A DNA stretch of 64,000 bases from Sphagnum compactum (GCA_965153455.1 OZ234503.1:14761118-14825117); one strand, 5' to 3'. Positions 51,621 through 63,662 are shown, numbered from the stretch's first letter. Notes: a model not told the origin generated them from the sequence alone. Numbers and translations: made by a program.

Positions 51621-54125
51621 AACACACCATTAGTTCGAATCATCATTCCAGAACCAGACTCACAACAAACACTAATAACCACCTCAGACATATAAGTGGA
51701 CCCACTCATTAATCCTACCAATATTGTAGTTGATAACATAATAGATATTACATTGGACCCAAATGTGGGCTCACATATAGAATCACTAACACAAGTGCAC
51801 CTTGAGTTGAACATCTAAGTCCTTCAAGTCTTAAAGCTACAAGAGCCTCCAAGTTGATAGAACATGATTCAAATTCTAACCATGCACTAATTTATGAGTA
51901 CCTATGGTGTCCAACACCCCCAGTGCCCGAAATTGATGTGGGGTCAAGATTAATCGCTATGGTAGTTTTCATGAATAGTCTTTGGCTACCTATTGAAAAC
52001 TCATCCACATATTGAGTTACTAGAAAAAAAGGCCGACTAATCAAACAACAATTACTTTTGTAGGTGAACAAAACTATGAGTGACCACACATTGATGATGG
52101 CATTTTGGATATCAAGGGATAACACCCATTAGACAAATTGTGACAAAATGTTTAGGGCAAAATATCATCACAACCTTGTGTGGGATAGACACTTCAAAGG
52201 TGAAGGAGGGGTGCAATTTAATGATGATGATGACAATGACACCAACATTCTTAATGAGGCAATTGAAGCCCCAAATGATAGTGATTAACATGAGCTTCGA
52301 TCCCAAATTTAGATCTTGCAATTAAACATCCTTCTAGGTCACAAATCATAAGGGCTGCATAATCTTGGATTGTTTAAAGGTGCCAAAAACATAGGCATTT
52401 GGCATTTTGCAATACTTACACGTAAGTTGAACTTGATATGCAAATTCACATGGTGGCCTAAACATATTTTCTTCCAACTGTATGCTTTTATGGTAATACA
52501 ATTGTAACCATTTGCTTTGGGACCCTATTTGGAAATTAGTGTATTTCATATAAAACAATTTCATTTCCATGATTCAAATTCTAAACATTCAATTTTTAGG
52601 GCACTCTAAATGAAGTGCCCCCATATAGTTGCAATTATATGTTTTCTAATCGCTCCAATCACATTGTCATATGAAAGGTTCAATATTCAATTTTGGGAAC
52701 AATATAATCATCCAATTCATTTTTCATTTGTAAAAGTTTACATATGATTATAAATTAGCCAGATTTACATTAATTGTGACAAAATCTTAAGGGAAACAAC
52801 TTGTTTGCCCATATTTTCCATAATAAATCATAAATATCAATTTAATATAATATTGAGGCTATTATATGTTGCATCTAGTGGCAAAATCCACCTTTACCCT
52901 ACTGTTACGATCTATTACCCCCTCTACTATTATTTTCCCCAATAACATTACCATGTTGTTGATTAGCACGGTTTTCTAATCCAATGGGCTTCCAAACCCG
53001 GTAGTATTGGTGGTACTGATTAAAAATAAAAAGGGGGAGTGACAAGGGCAAATCAAAGATGAACCTAGGGTTATGTTTTACGAACTAGGGGAATTATTGT
53101 AGGAGTTGGAAGACTTTTTGGAGGAGCTGACAGTTTTGCCACTACAAACATATGTGGTCGGTACAAAAGCACATTGCCCCCTCATGAGCTTGGAGTGGTT
53201 TCCAATTGACTTGAACCCCAAGTACCACCTTTGCATAAATCATTCGTGCCACAATCAAAAGCACTTGGTTTTTGTAAAACAAATTGCCTCCCTATCATGG
53301 CCATGTGCACCTCCAAGATGCATGTTTTCATCTATTCATGCACGCAACTTGTATATTGGGTGAAATTTTTTTTTGGGTGGGTTTCATGCCTAGAAATTGG
53401 CCACTTCTTGTTAATGTCGCACCGTCGCACATACTGTGAACATAAGGTGTACAACCAACTCTAGGGAAGGATTTGCCATCCAACATCTGTTAGCATGGTT
53501 AGGTCTTTTGAAAGTGTTTTGAGTTTTATTTGGTGCCTCCTTTTTTTCTGCCATCATACCCATCACCTCTTAATAAATGGGTAAATTAAGGGTTAATTAT
53601 GATTAAAGGTGGGGTAAATTAAGGTTAAGTCAAAGATAAAAATATACAATGAGTCGATATCAAGGTCTTCTAAGAGGTTCAGCCCTAAAATCCAACACAC
53701 AATTATTTTCACAATTGGTGTCATGAACTTTAAAGCCCTCAAAAAGGACTCCCACTTTCTTCCAAGTGTATGGAAAGCCCCTTTGGTAGCTTAGAAATGC
53801 GCATGCTAGATTTCGCTGAAAATACAAATGGAACCTATGCCAAACATTTGATTATCTTCAACTCTGCCCTCCTTTTGCAAGAGCAAATAGAATGCAAAAA
53901 TAACGTTCATTATTCTAGATAAACATATATGAAAGCCAAAATAATGTAATGAGCGGTCATAATTGGCATCAATTGCTCGAAACAAATAGAGTCTTGACAC
54001 GTCACAGAATAATGTACATATAATGAAGAAGGTTTGGGTCTTATATGGACCCACACAACCCCAAAGTCTTAGGACTGGGCCCAAACCAAATTTAGACACC
54101 TTCGGTCACCACTGAAGGCCCAATT
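51621..54125. other. AT-rich stretch; no gene recognised
   Basis: May include the 3' part of the hAT element. The frames at 53106-53363 and 53231-53464 show no recognisable domain. Confidence 0.3.
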
Positions 54126-54129
54126 TAAG

Positions 54130-54520
54130 TGCCAAACCAAGATTACTGGCCTAGATTCCTTGGCAACCAAAATTTTCAGTCACCATTTGATGGCTTGTAG
54201 GAATCATTGACGTAGGGTCGTCAAATGGCGACCAAAAGAGGTTTAGTCGTCACTAGACTAGTAATGACAAGTGACGATCGAAAGTAATCAAAACAAGTTC
54301 AGTTATCGTCATGCATGTGGTGAATGAAACTTTCAATTGCCTTCGATCATTGATTATACAATCGGCCAATTGGCGACCAAAATTTAAGATTCGGCAATTA
54401 GATTTTTTTGATCACCAATTATCAAAACACTGTCAAATGGCGATAAATTTTTTGACAACCATGTTTGGCTATTGCATGGCAACGTTGTCAGATGGCAACC
54501 GAATTTTTTAGGTTGCAAAT
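54130..54520. repeat. Array of short palindromes, right side
   Basis: Same motif class as 49060-49400 ('gtcaccatttgatggc', 'cgtcaaatggcgaccaaaag', 'atcgtcatgcatgtggtgaa', 'ccaattggcgaccaaaattt'). A TATATAA box (about 54564-54570) and a T/C-rich stretch follow directly. Confidence 0.6.
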
Positions 54521-54754
54521 TCTTTTGGGTGCCTTTAGTTTTTGGGGTACCCTTAATTTTACTTATATAAGGGGCTTTGCATTTTTCATTTTTCTTCATT
54601 TTCTTTTCAACATGTACTCGACTCTGATTGTTTTTGGACAATCGGTGCACAAAACTTTGAAGAATGGAAGGGGGGAGTCCATGCACCATTTTTTGTTATT
54701 TTTGTGATTTCAATTTTTCTCAAAAACGAAATGGGTTGAACAATCAAATTGAGG

Positions 54755-54820
54755 AAGAAATAATCAAGCAAGTTCATGAAATAATCAATCAAGTTCAAGA
54801 AATAATCAATCAAGTTCATG
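54755..54820. repeat. Tandem repeat, three units of 21-22 bp
   Basis: Units of the form 'aataatcaatcaagttca(t/a)g'. Very similar to one another. Confidence 0.85.
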
Positions 54821-54825
54821 GGACG

Positions 54826-55320
54826 ACCACACCATCATGATTTAGGAATATGAGGGGGCAAATGTCATTTATTTTCTAGACTAGAAAAAAGGAGAATATG
54901 ATGTGGATATTTTTCGGTTACCAAGGGATTTATTGTACAACATCATACCATGTCAGAACTAAGAATGTAATGGATAGGGAAAGTGTGTTCATAGCTTGAG
55001 ATCACAACGGCATTAGTGTCAAATGTCTTCCATGTGTGTTTGACGGAGTCTATGTTTTAGATGTTTGAAATTTGCATTAAGACTTGTTATACGAAGACAT
55101 CCTAGCAAAGTTTCATGTTTATAACACATGACTATTTCGACACAATATGACATTTGTTATTTTCAGTTGAATTCATGAAAAGAAAGGGAATAAATGATTT
55201 TGCCACAAGAGGTTTTTAAGTTATCCATAAAGTTAGGAAAAGACAACATCGGAACCCCTTTTTTGGTCACATGGAGATGAAATTTCAAAAAAAAAGGAAA
55301 AAATGTACAATGGGCTTCAA
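54826..55320. other. AT-rich stretch; nothing recognised
   Basis: No gene or repeat family recognised. Confidence 0.35.
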
Positions 55321-55324
55321 GGGG

Positions 55325-55590
55325 GCATGAAATTAATTTAATAGCAAATTTGATGTTAAACTGAGTTTGCTTTGCCTTTTCTTTTCTTGAATGCCTTCAA
55401 CCAATCATTGATGCTACTATATGTACTATAGCTATAAATGTTCTTGAGCCTATTGCATTTAATCATGAGTTTCAATATTTCAAACCCTTATTCAATAAAA
55501 TTTCATGACTTTGTGGATAATAGCTAAGGGATGAAACATCAAATGAGGGGTGCAACTCGAACCCAACAAGGCATGACTTTACAGATAATT
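55325..55590 (+). repeat. Dispersed repeat R5, diverged uninterrupted copy
   Basis: Shares 'gttaaactgagtttg', 'ccttttcttttcttgaatgcc', 'gagtttcaatatttcaaacc' and 'tttgtggataatagctaag' with the 41.7 and 61.6 kb copies, in order and without the small TIR element. A G-run of about 14 lies at 55856-55869, beyond its end. Confidence 0.5.
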
Positions 55591-56174
55591 CTTTTGTCTA
55601 CAAGCTATTGGAATACTATTTTAATAGTGTATTACAAGGGTTTCATCCTTTGATAGATATTGTAATCAATTCGATTTGAGTCAATTAAAAAACTTGTTGC
55701 TTTTGTAATTTCTCATTATTTTTTGATTTCAATAATTGTAATTGAATGCTCCTTTCTTTTAGCCCCCACTAAAAAGATGTGTTACAAATTGTGTCAAATT
55801 TTGTTCATCCCCCACATAAGGAAAGGGAAAAAAATGCTAGGAGAAGGGGGAAAAGGGGGGGGGGGGGGAGGTGGGGGGCGATCAAAAGAAATATAAGAAA
55901 AATAAATAAATATCCCCAATTTATAATGGGGGTATTAGCACAAGCCAAAAATGTGACGAATAGTTTTGAAAAATAGAAATTTCATGTAGCCAATGGGGAG
56001 GCTCAGCATGCACTCAATGCCAAGTGATTTTTTGTTCTTTTAAGTTTTGGGTGTTGGGTGGGGGGGGGGTATTTTTTCCATTTGTTTTTTGTTCCCAACA
56101 TGTTCCATTCAAATTCCCAATGTGTTCCCCAGGGGTGTTCACAATAGCACCTCGCTTTAATCCCATATGTTTTG

Positions 56175-56605
56175 CAAGGAAGGTAGTTTGTTTTGTTTTG
56201 TTTTATAGTTATGAGATCCACCAAACTGGGATGCTTTAGATTGTGTTCTTAGTGTCTTTGGAAAGCTCTCAACAAGGAGGGGTATATGGGCTTGGTTCCA
56301 TGAAGTTTGGACTTGCGGTGCAAAAGTTCTTGAATATCGAATGATTTCCTCACTGAAAATTAAATTAAATCATAGCTGGAATTTGTGAAGGAATTGGAAT
56401 GTGCCTTTGGTGTTGTTGGAAAGATCTTGATGAGCAGGAATTAGTGGAATTCACGAGGTAAGATTTGGATTCAGAATGTGGGAGATATTGATTTTAAAGT
56501 GGTTTCTGCCACTGAAAATTCAAATAAATTCCAAAAAACCAGGTTTTGGAAGGAAAACTTAGTTGAGGACGTGGTAACACTTGGACCAACGGCACAGGCC
56601 ACAGT
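56175..56605 (-). repeat. Dispersed repeat R1, copy 3, inverted
   Basis: Read on the minus strand it matches copies 1 and 2 from 'gtggcctgtgccgttgg' to the 'aaactaccttcctt' end and lacks the plastid insert. The frame at 56478-56741 is mostly this repeat. Confidence 0.8.
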
Positions 56606-56609
56606 AGTT

Positions 56610-57135
56610 GTAATAGAAGCTAGGAGCGGATCTCCTGAGACACCTACCTCAATGTGTTGTCACGACAATGGAGCGGATCTTGTGAGGCACAAAGAGGACA
56701 CTGACAGGCTGCATGCGGCCATCTTCATTGAAGAGGAGTAAAGACAAAATGATGAAAACAAAAACAACGAAAAGGTCAAATAAAAAAACTGTACCTTCCG
56801 GATTTCAGAAGGCCCAGTGACAGGCCGGACTGTATCAGCCTCACAGAAGAAAGAAGTGGCATGGATTTATGAGCAAAAAGAAAGGAAGGAATACATCAAA
56901 ATTTGCAAGACAATTGATTATTTATGGATAGCCCTATCCATTGTGCTAGATTTGTTTTAGAAGGGTCAAGAGAAGGATGGAGATGTGATTAAGGGATTTC
57001 ATATGGGTTAAGGAAAAAAGTTTTCCTAATATAAGGAATTAGCAAACATTGAAAAACACTTAGAAACTTATAAGTGAAAAACACTAAAGAATTTTATAAG
57101 TTGTGCATCTTGTGCCAACAACCCATTCCCAGCCT
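56610..57135. other. Spacer; nothing recognised
   Basis: Slightly higher GC than average near 56560-56850; no motif. Confidence 0.3.
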
Positions 57136-57140
57136 TGTCA

Positions 57141-57193
57141 ACCCTGACCAGATTTTGATCAAAGCATGCTTTCATCAAAATCTGGTCAGGGGT
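57141..57193. repeat. Near-perfect 53-bp palindrome without a loop
   Basis: accctgaccagattttgat (57141-57159) pairs with atcaaaatctggtcaggggt (57174-57193), with one extra G in the right arm, and the centre aaagcatgcttt is itself palindromic; one mismatched position separates the two. It lies about 475 bases past the glycosyltransferase stop. Confidence 0.88.
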
Positions 57194-57666
57194 TTTTGCT
57201 AATGCCCACTTGAGTTTGTGCCAAAACCCCCACAAGCCAAACGGAGGAGGGTAAATTCACAACTCTAAAATCCACCAGAATTAAGTTGTTGACCCCAACT
57301 GGAGTACTCAGATTTAAATGGAAAGGAACAACAATGCTTCAGGAACCATGACCATTTTTTAAATTCTAGAGAGAGTGTCTGCAGGAGTTTCGGAAAAAGA
57401 CATACAATGGAAAATTTTCAGAACTATAATAATTTAGTAGCGATGATCAATCCTTCCAAACCACATCATGTGCAGAGATAAGACCCATTTGCATTTGATA
57501 AGATTAATTATTATCTCGAAGACTGTTAACCGATTGCTTGTAAAGACAATCTTCTTCCTACTTTTCCACTGATCCTTTGAACTTCTGAGCAGCACCAAAT
57601 GTCCGCAGTATCCAATGTGTCTTTCTTTCACGGTGTAAGGAAAACACCACTGAAGACGAATTATAA

Positions 57667-59448
57667 TTATTTGTTTGTCAAGCTTAGGGAATTAACGTCT
57701 TCCACGAAATGGAGTAAGTTGTTCCATGACGAACCTTCTGGTCTTGTTGCCATTTCTACAATCTTACTTAGTTCTTCAATTTTCTTCTTGATAACTTGAC
57801 CCCTTGTGTCTTCCATCAACAATCGGATAACCCTTTCAACCTCCTCACGTCCAACAAGGGCGGACGATTCAGAAAAGTTTGCATCGTCAGAGGTGTTGGG
57901 AACTGACAGTGCTATGTCTAAGACGTCAACACATAGTATGCGATTTAGCATGTGATCAGCCCAAAGTGGCCATCCAATCATGGGCACTCCCATGGCAATA
58001 CTCTCCGTGATTGAATTCCATCCACACTGTGTTAGATGTCCTCCAACGGCCGGGTTTGCGAGGATTTGTAATTGAGGGGCCCAAGATGTATAAATCAAAC
58101 CTCTGTCCTTGGTTCTTTCCATGAAACCTTCGGGAAGGAATGCTGCAATGTAGGATGCTGCTGACTCCTCACTCGATGGAACCTTCAAAACCCAAAGGAA
58201 ATGCACCCCACTAGCTTCAAGCCCTGCAGCAAATTCACCCATTTGTTGCGTTGGGAACGTGGACATTGATCCAAGACATATGTATAAGACAGACGCTTCC
58301 GGTCGTTCGGTTAACCAGTGGAGGCACTCGACGTTGTCGTCTTCTGCAGCTTGTCGGACTCTTTCTCGAAGAGGTTGATGATCATCTCCGGAAAATCGGA
58401 GATTTTCATACACCAAAGGCCCAATTGTCAGTATTTTGGGCGCATGTCCAGTCTGAAATCACAACCCAAAATAACTGTTAGTTGCTATCTATCAGGCAAA
58501 AATTGACCTGCAATCAATCGAACTTACTGCAAATTGGACATTTTCTGATTGGGAAGAAATGGAGCTAGAACCTCATTTCCTTCAAACTCTTTACGGAGCA
58601 TCTCCTGTAACCCGTCGATGCTGGAAGATTCCAGCTCATACGCAGAATTCACAAGCACCCCAGTTGCTTCCCGTAAGCGTTCGCCTTCATCCAGGAGCTT
58701 TTCATTCCTGTACTGGAGCAGAGTTTTGGGCAGATCGGAGGGCGGAACGGGGGCGAAACCTGGAATCGTAAAGGGCCTTCCATCTTTCGGAGGGAGGCGA
58801 CCCTGTGCGTTGAACTCCCGAAGACTAAGTACTAGCGATAAAAAGTGTGTTGATGGGTAGAAAGAATATCTCGGGAGATTGAATTCGTCTGCTACATCCT
58901 GCATGCACCCCCGAGTGCGCACAAGAAATTTTGTTAGTCTCTAGATAGAACTTTCAACAGGTGGAGAAAAATGAACCAACCAGATCATGCTGCTAGTTTA
59001 CCTGGGTCCAGGGTAAATAAAAATCGGAGATGAAGCATACTGGAGGCGGGAGTCGAAGATGAGAATATGGGGATTCATCAATACCATTGGTTCTACCATA
59101 CCCCATCAATTCCTTCATCATATGTCTGACCGGATCTTTCAGGTTTTCAACAGCTCGAATTAGAGTTAGAAAATTATCAGACTTGATCTCTGAATACTTG
59201 GGAGGAAAGTCGACACCAACGACTCGAATATTACGTCGGTGGACTTCCAAGCTTTTGTTTTCCACAGCTAGTGCTTGTTGCATTCTAGCGAGGTAATTAG
59301 TTGTGGTGATGACAGTGATGGTAAGTCCGTTCCTTGCCAATAACTTTATGAAAGGAACAAAGCGAGCGTGGTGACCTCCAGCAGGAAGAGGGAAGGCCAC
59401 CAGATGTGCTCCGGCCTTGACATGGTTGGATTCCTCATGAAATGTCAT
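57667..59448 (-). CDS. Plant family-1 UDP-glycosyltransferase (UGT), three exons
   Basis: UGTs transfer a sugar from a UDP-sugar to small molecules such as flavonoids, hormones or terpenoids in the cytosol. Exon 1 is 59448-59002, exon 2 starts at 58898, exon 3 is 58452-57667. Intron 1 (58899-59001) is GT-AG and in phase. Exon 1 carries the N-terminal strand and catalytic histidine (LVAFPLPAGGHH) and the activating aspartate (VCFISDF). Exon 3 holds the 44-residue PSPG sugar-nucleotide box from WAPQLQIL to WPLWADH. In that box residue 10 is Asn and residue 19 is Gln instead of the usual His, and the last residue is His, not Gln; Trp22, Asn23, Ser24 and Glu27 are kept. The strong donor of intron 2 (GTAAGT at 58527) would put exon 3 out of frame; an in-phase but weak donor lies at 58571 and gives a 519-residue protein. 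Met at 59448 is preferred because UGTs begin about 10-15 residues before this strand; an in-frame Met at 59544 is possible. Likely functional, but the junction leaves doubt. Confidence 0.88.
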
Positions 59449-59940
59449 GATGGTTTTGCAGCTCCTTCGACTCTTCTGAAGCAATATCCTCACCAAAACA
59501 GAATATGTTAATCGATCAAATATCAGTGTTAAATCCACGTCCAAACCGTTACGTTTTTATCTAATGAGGAATTCGTTTGCAAGCTGGCGTTAAGCCCCAC
59601 AAGACACAAGTTTGTGCAATCTGCAAACAAGTTGACGAAATACTTGCCTTCTACAGAATAGGCTTGATCGGTTGGCAAGCTTCCGCCCCGCACCCTGGTG
59701 GAGCACTGTTAGAGTCCAAGGTCTTCGTACTGTTTCCAAGCAGAATGATCTCAATGATTTCTTCTTTCCTCAGTGCCTGAATCTATGCCAGTGGTCTGTA
59801 GCATGTTCTGTACCGGCAAGGTTCATGTTGGAATCCTATGATGGAACCAAAACATGACGTAGTTTGCTTCAATAAAAAGAACATTTTGCTAAGTTCTTTG
59901 GCAGAATAAAAAGAACATCTAGAACCATGCTGCATGGTTT
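59449..59940. other. Upstream flank of the glycosyltransferase gene
   Basis: Probable promoter and leader of the minus-strand gene. I see no clear TATA box within 150 bases of the start. No other gene. Confidence 0.35.
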
Positions 59941-59945
59941 TATGC

Positions 59946-60225
59946 CCAACCGTGCAGGGCCCAAAAACATGCGCAAGAAGACAAGGAAAACAGGTGTCAG
60001 AGAGAGCTTGATGGGAGGTATTTAAAGTCCAGGCAAGCAAGCAGTCCAAAACGGGTGGGCCACAAGAAGGAAATTGGTTGAACAAGAAACAAGGAGCAAA
60101 GCATGCAACGCTGAAAAACATGTGCAAAGAAGACAAGGCCTCGGACAGAGCCAGCTCGATGGGAGGTATTTAAATGCTAGGGAAGCAAACAGCCCAAAAG
60201 AGGTGGGCCACAAGGAGGTAGGGGA
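59946..60225. repeat. Tandem duplication with TATTTAAA boxes
   Basis: Two diverged units of about 130-150 bp share 'aaaacatg.gcaa.gaagacaagg', 'cgatgggaggtatttaaa' and 'ggtgggccacaag'. TATTTAAA occurs at 60019-60026 and 60167-60174, 148 bp apart. It lies 500-780 bp upstream of the glycosyltransferase start. Confidence 0.82.
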
Positions 60226-60252
60226 TCACTAAGTACCAAAACCTCCACAAGT

Positions 60253-60304
60253 GGCTTGAAGCATATCAACTAAAGAAAGGCTTGAAACATATCAACTAAA
60301 GAAA
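60253..60304. repeat. Tandem duplication, 26-bp unit
   Basis: 'ggcttgaagcatatcaac...aaa' twice, one base different. Confidence 0.93.
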
Positions 60305-60506
60305 GGGGAGGTAAACCCCCCATAAAACTCCACGCCACTATGGGCACTATCTATGGAATTAACTTTATATTGTCAGATACGGAAGTCATATTGGTTCACC
60401 ATCTTAGCTGGTTCATTTGCCTTCTTCTTGGACGTGGGTCCTTCCATTTTGTTCCATTTTTTTGGTCCTTTTTCAGTTTCTTGGGTTAATTTATGGGTGG
60501 CACAGT

Positions 60507-60594
60507 TTCATCATCACATTATGGCAGTATTCGGAACTTGGTGCAATCCATTCATCATCACATTATGGCCGTGTTTGGACCGTGGTGCAATCCA
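60507..60594. repeat. Tandem duplication, 44-bp unit
   Basis: 'ttcatcatcacattatggc' followed by 'ggtgcaatcca' occurs at 60507 and 60551. Confidence 0.9.
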
Positions 60595-61100
60595 ATACTT
60601 TTCTCCCATGTTTTCTAAATGAGCTTTTCAATTGTGGTAGGCCACTTTCTTGGCCAGTCTTTCACCATGATGTGCAATAATTTATGGGCACTTCCTGGGA
60701 TTACCTCCAGCTTTTCTTCAGATATCAAATCAGGCTCCTTCTAGGGGTATTTTTTTAGGCGAAAATTTTCCATAATGGTGATTTTTAATGAAATGACCGG
60801 GAAAAAAAAGTGTTTATAAGGTTTTCTTGTATATGAAAGTAGCCAGAATTTTATACTAAGTTCCAGTACAGTAACGAATTATAGAGAAAGATGTTTTTTT
60901 CTTAAAACTTTCTTTTTTTGTTCATAGCCATATTTGCTGTAATCCTATTCTGGATGTTTGGCAAGACGGCACCTTTGCTACATTACAAATTGAAAACAAG
61001 CACTGGGGCACCCTGATGACTTTTTGTAGAAAAAGAGGAGATATTATTCTACCAGTGACTTTTTCTAGAAAAGAGGTGATATTATTGCTACCAGTGTATT
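60595..61100. other. Spacer; nothing recognised
   Basis: A direct repeat of 'ccagtgactttttctagaaa' type sequence occurs at about 61010-61105 in two to three imperfect copies. Confidence 0.35.
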
Positions 61101-61106
61101 TTCTAG

Positions 61107-61330
61107 GAATATTTTAACGCAGCCAAAGTGGCCACCATCCATAGGAAGATGTAGGAAAGCCAACAATCATTCTTAAAAAGATTTAACCGAATCTGGCTAT
61201 AAAACAAGATATGAACTACAGTTTACACTTTTTTCCTTTTTCACATTGTGAGGATTGAAAGCCTCCAAAAGCATTTCATTTTTGAATCTTGAATTTTGTA
61301 TTCGTCTTTTTGGACAAAATTTCATGTATT
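61107..61330 (+). repeat. Dispersed mini-element R2, copy
   Basis: 'gcagccaaagtggccaccat', 'aaagatttaaccgaatctgg', 'ctataaaacaagatatgaa' and 'ttgaaagcctccaaaagca' in family order. Confidence 0.65.
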
Positions 61331-61599
61331 AAAAATAATGTCAATTCCTACTCCTTAAGAGTGAGAAGTAAATTATACCTACTTATAGATTGAAGCCCCC
61401 TCTCACTCATAAACAGTAAGTGTTAAGAACTCACCCCTCCTACACCTTGCAATCTACGTCTGTCTGTCTAGCTTCAGGATAAGCTTCACCTCATGCTTCA
61501 CAGGTGAGGGATACTCCCAAAATGCAAGGCCTGACTTCGCTATGGTCTCATCTTAGACCCCTTAGCATGCCCCTGCCCTAAGGCTTTACCTTACAAACC

Positions 61600-62035
61600 A
61601 TATTTCCAACACAATAAAGTTATCTATAAACTCGGGCGATTAGGGGCGAGAGCAGCCAGTTTCGAGATAATAGGGCATCAAATGCATAACTGGGAATGAA
61701 AGTTTACAAAACGAAATAACTGGGACCCAAACTAGTTTTTTGCACCAATTTTGGTGGTAAACTGAGTAAACTGAGTCCCCTCTTTCCTTTTTCCTGAGCG
61801 CCTCCATTGCTGCTACGTATTTTTTCACTGCTCTTACGTGTACAACTAATATAATCTTCAAATTTATTGTAATTATTCTCAAACCCTGTGCATTGAATGC
61901 TGAGTTTCAGCATTTCATACTGAGATTTAATATAATTTCTTACTTTGCAGATACCACTGAAAAAGGGGATATGGCGTGAAAGCAGAGAGGATACGGGGTG
62001 AAAGAGAGGGTGACTTTACGGATAACTTTAATGCC
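61600..62035 (+). repeat. Dispersed repeat R5, uninterrupted copy
   Basis: The empty-site partner of the 41.7 kb copy: left and right parts are continuous here ('cactgctcttacgtg...attctcaaaccctgtg'). The block before it (61470-61600) resembles 23040-23220. Confidence 0.75.
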
Positions 62036-62302
62036 ATATTTAACTACACCTGCCAATGGAACCATCACATCGAATTGTGTAGACAGTAATCTGCTCATAG
62101 TTTAGACAAGAAAAATCAGTCCACCCTATTTCTAGATTGTCGACATTGTCCTTTTGACTTTACAATTTGGGAAAGTATATTTATCCACAAATGGTTTAAT
62201 TTACACCTAAAATTATGATGGTTGCATGTATGCACGTTCCTTTAGGTTGTTTTCAAAAAGCATTTTATGACAGAAACAAGTTTATAATGTCAATTGATGT
62301 GC

Positions 62303-62359
62303 AACTTGGCAAGTTGGCTCCATGATGCTAGTTGGCTCCATGATGCTAGTTGCCAAGTT
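62303..62359. repeat. 18-bp tandem pair inside a hairpin
   Basis: 'gttggctccatgatgcta' occurs twice (62313 and 62331), flanked by the inverted arms aacttggcaa (62303-62312) and ttgccaagtt (62350-62359). Confidence 0.85.
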
Positions 62360-63610
62360 CCATTAACTAGCATTGGGAAACACCATCATGAACTAGTCCT
62401 TACCAATGGTGGCAAAATGGCAAATACAATTTCAGTGAGGATGCAAACCTTGATATTCATGGTTTTTGGCACAAAACGTTTTTGTTTCTAAAATCACTCA
62501 TTCTGCAAGGAGAATTGACCAACATCAAGGAGCTTTTGTAAATGAGAATCAAACATATCAAAAAACCCATTAAAAGGAATTCTTTTAGTCTCAAAGTGAA
62601 TAATCCTTTGTTCCAACCAAAGGGTTTAGGGCTTAAATAAATTCCATGCAAAAATGGCATGCAAGGGTTTTTGAAGTATATACATTTTCAGTCAATGTGC
62701 GTGTACCTGGACCTTCCAGATCCCATATCTGTCCAATATAATTACTATACAACTCAATGGAGCTTCTAACATTGAAGGATCAAGGGGTCAATAAGCATTT
62801 TCCCCCTTGGTCATTTTCCATAAATCTTCCATTTCCTATGTTCCAATTGGACAATTATTCCATTGGTGATGAATCCCTCACCAATATGAAAATTAACCGA
62901 TGTGAGTTTTAACCATTTTATCCACTTTCAATACATTTTATCCACAATCAGACATTGGTGGCTGAAAAATATGACAACAGAAAAGAGAGAAAGAATAGCC
63001 CTATAAGGAATAAACATATGAATGTACACCTAAATTACAAAGCAATTTACAAGCGATAAATATGAAAATATGACGATAATAAAAAAGATAACAAAACTTG
63101 CTTTCAACAACTATAAAATATTTACAAGTACTAAATTTAAGGGTGCAATTTTACAAACATGTGATTAAAACCAAGTTTCAGCAGCTAGAAAAAAAAGTAT
63201 TTCAATAATGCCATGTGTGCAAGGAAAGTTTCGTTTGCAATCCATTTCGACCAATATTGTGTGTATATTATTCCAAATACATCCATGACATCTTGTGCTA
63301 GGAACCTATTTTCCAACTCATCATTGACATTCGTTGTTGCCTTTGAATAATGCCTTTGCACCTTGTTAACGGTGTGCTAAAACAAAACTTTAGTAACATG
63401 AACATATTCACCAATGTGAGGGCAAACACAATGCATGATGATAAAAGTCTTAGCAATTTTGATTTCATATTCTTCAACCCAATGTTTAAATCGACACCCG
63501 ACTTACGGATCACAATATATGACTTGGTTGATATTGGAATACGCTAGTGAATGCATTGAAAATCCTAAAACAATTCCATTTTAAAATATTTTTCTTCAAA
63601 TTTTTTTATT
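62360..63610. other. AT-rich stretch; no gene recognised
   Basis: No recognisable protein or element. Confidence 0.35.
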
Positions 63611-63616
63611 TATTTT

Positions 63617-63662
63617 GTCACCAATTTTATGATTTAAAGATTTAAATCATAAAATTGGTGAC
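63617..63662. repeat. Perfect 21-bp-stem hairpin
   Basis: gtcaccaattttatgatttaa (21 bases from 63617) pairs perfectly with its complement ending at 63662 over the 4-nt loop AGAT. AT-rich outer arms (tttatttatt / aataaataa) add imperfect pairing, so the full structure may reach about 75 bp. Candidate MITE core or small-RNA precursor. Confidence 0.9.

Noticed and set aside
53106-53464. Two overlapping frames of 77-85 codons
   Set aside because: No known motif and no supporting splice context; could be transposon remnant but cannot be supported.
58549-58860. A 103-codon plus-strand frame
   Set aside because: It is the antisense shadow of the glycosyltransferase second exon.
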